Source of the DNA: an uncultured Duncaniella sp.
GTDB taxonomy: Bacteria > Bacteroidota > Bacteroidia > Bacteroidales > Muribaculaceae
Length of the DNA: 64,000 nt
Direction: 5' to 3'
Assembly: GCA_958352885.1 (NCBI GenBank)
Contig: CATWQI010000001.1
Coordinates: forward strand, 372,001-436,000
The position numbers and the translations under genes are program-made. This document shows positions 43,294 to 50,442 of the stretch, piece by piece. Numbering within the stretch: position 1 is the stretch's first letter; each line of letters opens with the position of its first letter. The notes below the pieces were generated by a model. The model had not been told where the DNA came from, searched no databases, and saw nothing but the letters and a program-made list of their open reading frames with translations.

Positions 43294-44022
43294 TTATTTG
43301 AAATCTAAAGAAACACGTGTATATACATTCTCATAGCGAACCAACAATTTGACATAGGGATTAGTGTTACTTAAATCCGGATATGTCAACTCCATTTGAT
43401 TTCCGTTTATCTTGAAATCAAGTCTATCCGTCAGATTCTCGTATCCGTTTGTATAATAGGCATCAATCGCATCATCAATTATGCAACCCTGAGGGAATGA
43501 ATATGATACGATGTTGTAGTAGGCATCGTTCAATTCTTTGTTAACCACAATCTGTTCATCCCATTTCGGAAGTTGTTTGATTTGTGGATAGCATTCGGCA
43601 AAGCTGATTTTGGCCCCCGCAATATCCTTGTCTTTGTCATATATCCAAGAATCCACATACACGTTGTAATAGTTGGTGTTTATTGGATAAGCTCGCGCTC
43701 CTGCCACGGTCTGAATATCTTGTGCAAGCGTTATTTGATAGAAGTTACCGGGAGTGACCGCAACTTCCTGAGCTATCTGAGATAGACTTGGATTTTGGTT
43801 GAAACTACCTTTTCTGCCAAGGTCGGCGATACCGCAATATGATGATGCGAAATTATTGGAAGCATTGATGAACACATCAGAACCGCCAATAGTCGTCTCA
43901 CTATCTCCTGCCATCATATTAAGTGAAATGGCGTTTGTAGGTATTTGTGGCTCATCGTCATTGCTGCATGAGACAGCGAATATGACGAAGAATGAGATTA
44001 GAAATATAACCTGCTTATTCAT
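43294..44022 (-). CDS. Lipoprotein of unknown function, first gene of receptor operon
   Basis: The start at 44022 (MNKQVIFLISFFVIF) gives a 242-residue lipoprotein with lipobox AVSC and the SNDDE surface-export-like tail typical of Bacteroidetes surface lipoproteins. A longer frame back to 44169 adds 49 residues that spoil the signal peptide and overlap the structured leader, so it was rejected. The mature protein is rich in beta strands (GGSDVFINASNNFASSYCG, YYNVYVDSWIYDKD). No known domain is recognised. It likely acts on the cell surface together with the downstream receptor. Confidence 0.7.
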   Translation of the reverse strand: MNKQVIFLISFFVIFAVSCSNDDEPQIPTNAISLNMMAGDSETTIGGSDVFINASNNFASSYCGIADLGRKGSFNQNPSLSQIAQEVAVTPGNFYQITLAQDIQTVAGARAYPINTNYYNVYVDSWIYDKDKDIAGAKISFAECYPQIKQLPKWDEQIVVNKELNDAYYNIVSYSFPQGCIIDDAIDAYYTNGYENLTDRLDFKINGNQMELTYPDLSNTNPYVKLLVRYENVYTRVSLDFK

Positions 44023-44040
44023 ATTTTTTGGTTTCTCTAC

Positions 44041-44082
44041 TGGCTCAATGGAGAGATTAGTTATACAAAGAAACGTGAGCCA
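44041..44082 (-). other. Leader hairpin next to start codon
   Basis: TGGCTCA (44041-44047) pairs with TGAGCCA (44076-44082), a 7-bp stem ending 19 nt before the lipoprotein start at 44022. It could control ribosome access. Confidence 0.45.
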
Positions 44083-44107
44083 ACTATGCCACGTCCAAAC
44101 TGATGGT

Positions 44108-44207
44108 CCTGAGAAAACCAATGATGCAGATGTAACAATAGCAGCCCACGCTATACGCGTGAGAACCACTATGCTATCTCTTGCATCAAGACTAAAAGTT
44201 TCTCAGG
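44108..44207 (-). ncRNA. Candidate structured RNA: four nested stems in operon leader
   Basis: Four nested perfect pairings lie in 100 bases: CCTGAGAAA/TTTCTCAGG (9 bp), TGATGCA/TGCATCA (7 bp), ATAGCA/TGCTAT (6 bp) and CACGC/GCGTG (5 bp, loop TATAC), with alternating asymmetric internal loops. On the minus strand it lies in the leader of the lipoprotein-receptor operon. It could be a cis-regulatory RNA or a palindromic DNA element. I do not recognise it as a named class. Confidence 0.5.
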
Positions 44208-44280
44208 TTTTCAGTTTGCAAGACGCATAACGCTTCTTATTTTTTCAAAATGTCGTGGAAAGGCGATGCCATTCCGACTG

Positions 44281-44288
44281 CAAATTTA
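44281..44288 (-). promoter_or_regulatory. -7 box for lipoprotein-receptor operon
   Basis: CAAATTTA on the plus strand reads TAAATTTG leftward. It would give a leader of about 250 nt before the start at 44022. Confidence 0.45.
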
Positions 44289-44331
44289 GCCAAAATATCT
44301 GAATCCTAAGCTATAATCGCCGAAAAATTAG

Positions 44332-44339
44332 TAACTTTG
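44332..44339 (+). promoter_or_regulatory. -7 box for AlbA_2 gene
   Basis: TAACTTTG, 19 bp before the start at 44359. Confidence 0.6.
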
Positions 44340-44358
44340 CAGTCTAATACGCGCAAAA

Positions 44359-45792
44359 ATGACAAAAGAAGAACTGCTCGCAAGGCTCAACGATATAGAA
44401 TGGAATGATTTCGAGGTCAAAGAGGCTTCGGGCGGTCTTCCCAAATCCATGTGGGAGACGGTCAGCGCTTTCTCCAACACAGAGGGCGGTTGGATAATAC
44501 TCGGCGTTAAAGAGAAGAAGACCGCAGATGGCTCCGTGTACGTTGTCAACGGAGTGTCGAATCCTGAACAAATGGAGCAGGATATAATCACCACATTACG
44601 TTCCCGCACAAAGTTCAATGCCCCTGTCTCATGCAAAGCCATGAGATACAAGATTGACGGTAAGGATATTCTCGCTTTTGAGATACCATTGTCGCCACAC
44701 CGACCTGTTGCAATCAAAAGTAGTGGAGAGGTGTATATCAGAACAGGAAGCGGTGATACACTCGCCACGGACATGGAAGTCGATGCGATTGTGAGAGACG
44801 CATCTTTCGGAGCAAAATCAGAAATGGAAGTCCCCGGCTCAGGTTTCAATGACATCAATCTTGACTCCATTGCATCCTACCGCAGCTATCTCCGTGATTT
44901 CAATCGATCTCTTTCGTTCCCCACATTGAACGATGAAGATTTTTGCAGGAAACTGAACATCGTTCTTTCATCGGGTAAACTGTCGTATGGCAGTCTCCTT
45001 ATGTTTGGCAAACTGGAATCCGTACTCGGTGCGTTGCCCAACTTTTGGATAGACTATATGGAGATACCGGGCGATTCTTATGCCACAGCCTCGCAGCGAT
45101 ATACCTACCGTATGCCGGAGCAAGAAAATATATGGGAGAGTTTTCAGCTTATAATGCACCGTCTGCGCAATTTTGTAGATGCCCCTTATGTGGAAGGACC
45201 CGACATATTCGGTGTAGAAGACAACTCACAACTGTTCTGCTTGCGTGAAGGATTAGTTAATTTTTGCGCTCACTCAGATTATCTTGCATCAGCACATCCC
45301 ACGATAAGGGTATTCGATGACAGAATTGTAATGCAGAATCCGGGACGATTCATTCTTGATGCCGACGAGTTTCGGAATCGTGTCCTGTCTATGCCGCGTA
45401 ATCCGAGTATAATCAGACTATTCCGTCATCCGAAACTATCTGAAAATGCCGGATATGGCATTGACAAAATATTAGGTTGGGAAAAACTGACCGGGAAAAC
45501 TGTCACCTTTGAGAGTGATATGCTGATCTCAACAGTCACTTATCCATTGGCATCGACTAAGGATTCTCGCAACGATGGCGAGAATAATGGCGAGAAAGGA
45601 AAGCAGTCCACCAGAGAAAGACTAATTGCTTTGATTAAGGAGAATCCTCGAATTACAAGAGCATCTTTATCCCGGCAACTTGGAATCTCTTCATCAAATG
45701 TGCAATTCCATATAGAAAGACTGAAATCGGAAGGGATTATCCAGCGTGTTGGTTCTCCCAGAAACGGACATTGGGAATTCCCATCTGAATAG
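44359..45792 (+). CDS. AlbA_2 (Schlafen-like)/ATPase-type/winged-helix regulator
   Basis: The 477-residue protein begins with an AlbA_2 (Schlafen AlbA) domain (EWNDFEVKEASGGLP, AFSNTEGGWIILGVKEKK, about 10-150). A central part (about 170-400) follows with the HATPase_c_4-like block LRNPSIIRLFRHPKLSENAGYGIDKI in near-standard form (MPRNPSIIRLFRH). A C-terminal winged helix follows (about 410-477, ITRASLSRQLGISSSNVQFHIERLK). Such proteins are often transcription regulators or parts of defence and mobile elements. Its stop codon lies in the first copy of a 12-bp tandem repeat that encodes VGQK repeats in another frame, so the C-terminus may have been altered by an indel. Confidence 0.8.
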   Translation: MTKEELLARLNDIEWNDFEVKEASGGLPKSMWETVSAFSNTEGGWIILGVKEKKTADGSVYVVNGVSNPEQMEQDIITTLRSRTKFNAPVSCKAMRYKIDGKDILAFEIPLSPHRPVAIKSSGEVYIRTGSGDTLATDMEVDAIVRDASFGAKSEMEVPGSGFNDINLDSIASYRSYLRDFNRSLSFPTLNDEDFCRKLNIVLSSGKLSYGSLLMFGKLESVLGALPNFWIDYMEIPGDSYATASQRYTYRMPEQENIWESFQLIMHRLRNFVDAPYVEGPDIFGVEDNSQLFCLREGLVNFCAHSDYLASAHPTIRVFDDRIVMQNPGRFILDADEFRNRVLSMPRNPSIIRLFRHPKLSENAGYGIDKILGWEKLTGKTVTFESDMLISTVTYPLASTKDSRNDGENNGEKGKQSTRERLIALIKENPRITRASLSRQLGISSSNVQFHIERLKSEGIIQRVGSPRNGHWEFPSE

Positions 45793-45836
45793 GTCAGAAA
45801 GTAGGTCAGAAAGTAGGTCAGAAAGTAGGTCAGAAA
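45790..45836 (+). repeat. Four tandem copies of a 12-bp unit at the AlbA_2 stop codon
   Basis: The unit TAGGTCAGAAAG is repeated, the fourth copy ending with GAAAA. In the AlbA_2 frame each unit gives a stop (TAG). In the frame two bases later it reads VGQKVGQKVGQKVGQK then TDILGKLPSEE and stops. VGQK/VGEK repeats are common near the C-termini of this protein group. Confidence 0.85.
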
Positions 45837-45953
45837 ACCGACATACTGGGAAAATTGCCGTCAGAAGAATAGAACAAAGTCGAATTAAAAATTCTCAACA
45901 AACACATAAAATTCTTAAAATGCCTCTATTCTTCTTCTCCATTTTACCCACAT

Positions 45954-45970
45954 AGTACACTATTAGTACA
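45954..45970 (+). repeat. Right 17-bp direct repeat at island edge
   Basis: AGTACACTATTAGTACA differs from 39258-39274 at one base. It is followed by 91 bp of sequence with no gene before the btuD stop. Confidence 0.6.
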
Positions 45971-46061
45971 CGCTACGTGGTGTTATATCCTTATATACTA
46001 ACGATATATGAGGACATAATAACTCCTTCTCATGGATTCAAACACTTCCCGGAGGGTGCTG

Positions 46062-47087
46062 TCACACCATCTTTTCAATTACATCTCCAATAGTGATCAG
46101 CAACTCGCCCCCTACATTGTAACCTTCATCCGTAATCTCTATCCGCTCCATCCCTGTGGAACTGAGAGAATCAACGTCAGAGAGCACATTGATACCGTTG
46201 CGCATCAGCGCCTTCCGCAACATATTGAACCGGACACCGGTCCCGGAAACTACGACATGCCGCTCTGCTGTGTTCTTAATCCTGAACAAACCGTTCACAG
46301 AGTCAAACTCCACTCCGTCACGTTTGAAATACCGTTCCATATCCCCGCTGAGCGATAAATCCTCAGGAGTCCCCACACTTAATCCAAGCTCTTTGTCCAG
46401 AAGCCACAGCTTGTCAGCTATCTGGAGGGCAAGTTCCAAATCGTGGGTAGACATGAATACAGTCTTACCTCCCTCCCTCGACAATCTGTGGAGCAACTGC
46501 ATTATTTCCACCTTACTCGGATAATCAAGAAAGGCTGTGGGCTCATCAAGGAATATGACCGGTGTTTCCTGAGCGAGAGCCTTGGCTATCATCACTTTCT
46601 GACGTTCACCGTCACTGAGAGTATCCACCGCACGGTGACGTAAATCCTCAATCCCCACCATTCGTATGGCCTGCTCTGTCACCTCCTTGTCATGACTGGA
46701 TAGCAAGCCGAAGAATCCGGTGTAAGGACTTCTACCCATCCCCACAAGTTCGTCTACGGTCATATTGCTGACACTCACACGCTCGGTAAGTACCACACTT
46801 ATGACTCTCGCAAGGTCAGTATCCATATACTCTGACAGCGGTTTCCCCGTAATAAAGATTTCGCCTCCGATTGGAGGCTGAAATGCGGACAGAGTGCGTA
46901 AAAGTGTTGACTTTCCGGCACCATTTGGACCCAAAAGACATGTAAGTTCACCACTGCGAAGTGTAGCGTCAAACTCCCGAGTCACCACTTTAGCCTCCTT
47001 GCGGCGGCGATAGCCGGTTATAAGCCCGCATACCTTTATAGTGTCATGTGCCGTATTTTTTTGAATTTCCGCAATACTCATATCCAT
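46062..47087 (-). CDS. btuD: Cobalamin ABC transporter ATPase
   Basis: The 341-residue ATPase has Walker A GPNGAGKST (about residue 55), the signature variant LSDGERQ, Walker B VIFLDEP and the switch His in MSTHDLE. It powers vitamin B12 import through BtuC. After the ATPase core (about 1-255) there is an 85-residue extension (YFKRDGVEFDSVNGLFRIKNT onward) seen in some Bacteroidetes homologs. The start overlaps the btuC stop by one base (TAATG), so translation is coupled. It ends the riboswitch-controlled operon and borders the accessory island. Confidence 0.92.
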   Translation of the reverse strand: MDMSIAEIQKNTAHDTIKVCGLITGYRRRKEAKVVTREFDATLRSGELTCLLGPNGAGKSTLLRTLSAFQPPIGGEIFITGKPLSEYMDTDLARVISVVLTERVSVSNMTVDELVGMGRSPYTGFFGLLSSHDKEVTEQAIRMVGIEDLRHRAVDTLSDGERQKVMIAKALAQETPVIFLDEPTAFLDYPSKVEIMQLLHRLSREGGKTVFMSTHDLELALQIADKLWLLDKELGLSVGTPEDLSLSGDMERYFKRDGVEFDSVNGLFRIKNTAERHVVVSGTGVRFNMLRKALMRNGINVLSDVDSLSSTGMERIEITDEGYNVGGELLITIGDVIEKMV

Positions 47088-48082
47088 TACCTCCCTCTGT
47101 GTTTAAAAAGCACCCATATCACCACCGGCGCTCCGACGAGCGGAGTAACGGCATTGAGCGGAAGCACCGAATTACACGGCAACACACACAGCATATTACA
47201 CCCAAGTGCCACAACCGCCCCAACAAGCAGAGTGGCAGGCATAAGTATACGATGATTATCCGTCCGGAACACCAGACGCGCTATATGGGGAACAGACAGA
47301 CCTATAAATGCGACAGGTCCGCAGAACGCTGTAATCACAGCAGTTAGTATTCCGGTTGCGAGCAAAAGCAGATTACGTACCCGCTTAAGGTTTACACCGA
47401 GATTCTGTGCATACCCGTCACCAAGCATAAGCAAATTAAGCGGTTTCACCAACATAAGCGCCAAGGCTATGCCGACCAAAGTCATTACCGAGAACAAAGG
47501 CAGATGACGCATCGAGACACCATTGAAACTACTCATACCCCACATCACATAGCTCTGCACCCCTTCCGCAGTAGACACAAAATTCAGGAGCATAATCACC
47601 GATGATGTCAGATAACCAATCATTATACCTGTAATCAGCAACATCAGCGTATTGCGTAGCATGGTGGAGAGAAACAACAGCAGCCCCATTATCAGCAGAC
47701 TGCCGACAAACGCACCGACCATCACTGCAGCATATCCTCCTATGGTAACTGTCCCTGCCGAAATAGCTCCTCCGAGAAAAAGCATCACCAATGCCACACC
47801 CAGACTCGCACCTGAGTTTATACCGAGCACTGAAGGTCCGGCAAGCGGATTACGGAACGTCGTCTGAAGCATAAGTCCCGATGCCGCCAGCCCGGCTCCG
47901 GCAAGCAGTGCGGTCACAGCCATAGGAAGACGGCTGCCGATAACTATAAATCCGGCCGCCCCATAGCCATCGCTCCCCATAAGTAAGGCAAACACATCAG
48001 CCGCAGGTATGTCCACTGAACCCACGAAGAGATTCAGCAGAAACAGAGCTACTGTCAAAACGGAAACTATGATAAACTTCAT
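47087..48082 (-). CDS. btuC: Cobalamin ABC transporter permease
   Basis: The 331-residue FecCD/BtuC-family permease has about ten hydrophobic segments and the family blocks GLMLQTTFRNPLAGPSVLGINSGA and GPVAFIGLSVPHIARLVF. It forms the inner-membrane channel for B12 with BtuD and BtuF. The family also serves iron siderophores and heme, but gene order and the riboswitch favour B12. It lies 24 bp after btuF and overlaps btuD by one base. Confidence 0.93.
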   Translation of the reverse strand: MKFIIVSVLTVALFLLNLFVGSVDIPAADVFALLMGSDGYGAAGFIVIGSRLPMAVTALLAGAGLAASGLMLQTTFRNPLAGPSVLGINSGASLGVALVMLFLGGAISAGTVTIGGYAAVMVGAFVGSLLIMGLLLFLSTMLRNTLMLLITGIMIGYLTSSVIMLLNFVSTAEGVQSYVMWGMSSFNGVSMRHLPLFSVMTLVGIALALMLVKPLNLLMLGDGYAQNLGVNLKRVRNLLLLATGILTAVITAFCGPVAFIGLSVPHIARLVFRTDNHRILMPATLLVGAVVALGCNMLCVLPCNSVLPLNAVTPLVGAPVVIWVLFKHRGR

Positions 48083-48106
48083 ATCTATAACCGGACTCCG
48101 GATTTA

Positions 48107-49246
48107 TCAAGGATTCATCTCTCGGAAATATCGTCGTTCAGGTGTGACATCCGGCAGCTCAGGATGAAATATTGAAATCATCTCACAGAGAAGCCATTGC
48201 GGATGAAAAGGCACTTCTTCATAAAAATACGTGTTAGCCGTGTTACACCCGTACACCTTTCCGTCTTTAAACGCTTTAAACTGGGAGTATATTGCATTGT
48301 CGGCACCTAATTCACGGATGGTCTTGTCTGTTTTCTGATTGTAGCGCATCAGCCACACATCCGAATCTGCAGCCTTGAACAGCACCTGTTCTCCGGTAAG
48401 AGGCACACTGCCACTACCTTGATATCCGTCGAACGGATTTTCACCGCCGGCATCACGTATAAATATGCTCATAGTCGAGTTTTCAGCCGGCACATACCAT
48501 GCCTGCCCATACAGTCTGTCAATCAGCACCCGGGGTTTGCCTGTCGCACTCTTTGCAAGATTCTTCAACTCAAGATACTCCTTCTCGGTATCGGCAAACA
48601 TTCTCTCAGCTTCCTTCTCCTTGTCGAAAAGCATCCCATAAAACTTCATCCACTCTGCACGGGCAAGCGGTGAAGTCTCCATATAATCGGCACACTCGAT
48701 TATAGGAATCCCAAGCTGCCCGAGCTTGCCGTAAGTTCCAGAATTTTCAAAAGGCGACAGCATGACACCATCAGGATTAAGATTTATAATCTTCTCGATA
48801 TTAGGCGATGTACCTATGCCACAGTCTGCCACTCTTCCGTCAGCAATCCTCGCCACAAGTTCTGGCTGATGTATATACGATGCGTCACAGACACCGGATA
48901 TCGCATCAATCGATCCCAGTTCTGACACCAGACTGTTGTGAACGGAGGAATATATCAATGCTGACTTCAATGGAGTCCTTACCACTGTTCCCTCCGGCAG
49001 CACCGGGGGTAAATCAATAGAGTCCGGAACCAGCAGATAAGTATGAAGCACCGAAGCTGTATCCCATGGATTACGGACCGTAGCCTTTATATAATCAGGG
49101 TAACGTATGAGCGAAATATTGTCAGCGTATGCAAGTTTAAGAGTATCTCCGCTGTCCGCTGAAACAAGAGCGTTGCCGCCCTTGCATGAAACAAGGAGCG
49201 GCAACACCATCGGCAGAAATAGACTTAATAAAGGTTTTTTAATCAT
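48107..49246 (-). CDS. btuF: Cobalamin-binding ABC substrate-binding lipoprotein
   Basis: The 379-residue lipoprotein (lipobox LVSC, about residue 21) has the type III periplasmic-binding layout: an N-lobe with VSELGSIDAISGVCDASYIH, then ISSIEKIINLNPDGVML-like sequence, a long linker helix (YGMLFDKEKEAERMFADTEKEY), and a C-lobe. It captures B12 and hands it to BtuCD. Assignment to B12 rather than siderophore or heme is from operon context. It lies 52 bp downstream of btuG. Confidence 0.88.
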   Translation of the reverse strand: MIKKPLLSLFLPMVLPLLVSCKGGNALVSADSGDTLKLAYADNISLIRYPDYIKATVRNPWDTASVLHTYLLVPDSIDLPPVLPEGTVVRTPLKSALIYSSVHNSLVSELGSIDAISGVCDASYIHQPELVARIADGRVADCGIGTSPNIEKIINLNPDGVMLSPFENSGTYGKLGQLGIPIIECADYMETSPLARAEWMKFYGMLFDKEKEAERMFADTEKEYLELKNLAKSATGKPRVLIDRLYGQAWYVPAENSTMSIFIRDAGGENPFDGYQGSGSVPLTGEQVLFKAADSDVWLMRYNQKTDKTIRELGADNAIYSQFKAFKDGKVYGCNTANTYFYEEVPFHPQWLLCEMISIFHPELPDVTPERRYFREMNP

Positions 49247-49298
49247 CTATATTTAGTTCCTATAAGTCATTTTATTGTTCATTCCGCATGTGGTCTTC

Positions 49299-50417
49299 TT
49301 AGTCAAAGAAAACCGCAGCACGGGGATTCTGACCGCCACAATCGAACTTCTCAACGAAAGTTCCATCCTTCTTGAAGCGATATATATCACCGTTTCCGGC
49401 AGAATAATAGGTCACGCCTACATAGATGTCACCGGTCTCGTCATCAACAGATATCATATAAATGCTCACACTGCCAAGTTCAGCCGGTGCATTCTTCATA
49501 AACGATTCATTGATTACACGTCCTGACTTGATGTCATAAGAGAAGAATGTATTAGTGGTCTGATATGTCGTCCAGTCGGTAACGGAATTTACGAGATATA
49601 CCTTGTCATTACCGGCACCCATGCATGTAGCTACTGCAAGGTCTGTCACAGCATCGTTACGGGATGGATCAATCATCTGGAACGAGTAGCCCTTATCACC
49701 ATAGTTGCCTGTCGAAATCAGGAAAATCTTATCGTCCTCCTCAGTCATTGCATTAGGATTCATAGCAACCTCCAAAGTTTTAATCAATGTAAATGTCCTG
49801 GTGTCAATAACAAACACGTCGGTATAATAGGTGTAACCGCCTGTACCCTGTCCGTATGAATTTGCCACGTAAAGTTTCCCATTCTCTACCGCTATGCCTT
49901 CAAGGTTGGCACCGGGTGTCTTGAATGTAGCTTCGACCGCCAGAGTGGAGGCATTAATCTTTGCCACGCAACCGCCATGGAACGAAGCGTAGATATAGCC
50001 ACCGTCAGCTGCCAGATAGCGGATACCGGCATTCAAATCCGAGTTATTGGCAAATGACACGCGAGCCACTTCCACACATGCGGTATTAAGTTTTGCAAGA
50101 TAATTCGACCCATATACCGACACATAAATATAATTGCGGTACTCAATCATATCCTGAGCGGTATCGCCAAGACGGGCATTATTCTGCCGGTAAAAAATAT
50201 CATCGATTACTGATGCGTCGCCCATTGGCGCATAAAATTCTATGCCGGCATTATTCTGGTTGAATGAGCCTTCATTAAGGATAAACATTCTGTGGTCGGG
50301 CAGCACCACCTTAGAGCCATCGTCATTCCACTTAGGCTCGTCATCGTCGCTACATGACACTGCTGCAAAACCGATTGCCAGCACAAACAGCCAGCTGAAA
50401 AGATTCTTGATTTTCAT
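49299..50417 (-). CDS. btuG: BtuG-like surface cobalamin-binding lipoprotein
   Basis: The 372-residue lipoprotein (lipobox VSC, then SDDDEPK, a Bacteroidetes surface-export signal) folds as a YncE-like beta propeller; repeats such as GIAVENGKLYVANSYGQG and DVFVIDTRTFTLIKTLEV are visible. BtuG is a known Bacteroides surface protein that binds B12 very tightly and caps BtuB. The position directly after btuB in a B12-riboswitch operon supports that role. The next gene encodes BtuF. Confidence 0.85.
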   Translation of the reverse strand: MKIKNLFSWLFVLAIGFAAVSCSDDDEPKWNDDGSKVVLPDHRMFILNEGSFNQNNAGIEFYAPMGDASVIDDIFYRQNNARLGDTAQDMIEYRNYIYVSVYGSNYLAKLNTACVEVARVSFANNSDLNAGIRYLAADGGYIYASFHGGCVAKINASTLAVEATFKTPGANLEGIAVENGKLYVANSYGQGTGGYTYYTDVFVIDTRTFTLIKTLEVAMNPNAMTEEDDKIFLISTGNYGDKGYSFQMIDPSRNDAVTDLAVATCMGAGNDKVYLVNSVTDWTTYQTTNTFFSYDIKSGRVINESFMKNAPAELGSVSIYMISVDDETGDIYVGVTYYSAGNGDIYRFKKDGTFVEKFDCGGQNPRAAVFFD

Positions 50418-50442
50418 AATTCAATTATATTGAGTATTATCA

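Larger units (their letters stand above)
44023..44358 (-). promoter_or_regulatory. Divergent intergenic region with structured leader
   Basis: This 336-bp gap lies between the lipoprotein-receptor operon (leftward) and the AlbA_2 gene (rightward). A leftward box TAAATTTG (44281-44288) and a rightward box TAACTTTG (44332-44339) are present. The leftward transcript would carry a long leader with the nested structure at 44108-44207 and a hairpin at 44041-44082. Confidence 0.6.
39258..45970. mobile_element. Candidate remnant of a mobilizable island
   Basis: A 6.7-kb segment between the cobQ and btuD gene groups is bounded by near-identical 17-bp direct repeats. It contains an N-terminally truncated relaxase and genes unrelated to B12, and reads visibly AT-richer than its flanks. 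No integrase or transposase is present, so if mobile it would be defective or depend on others. Boundaries are inferred from the repeats alone. Confidence 0.5.

Noticed and set aside
44023..44169. Upstream extension of the lipoprotein gene to 44169
   Set aside because: Adds 49 residues before a complete lipoprotein signal and overlaps the structured leader.
45790..45836. Possible short CRISPR array
   Set aside because: Units are 12 bp and contiguous with no spacers; it is a simple tandem repeat.
45746..45955. Open frame encoding RSES repeats
   Set aside because: Artefact of reading the 12-bp repeat in another frame; overlaps the end of the AlbA_2 gene.
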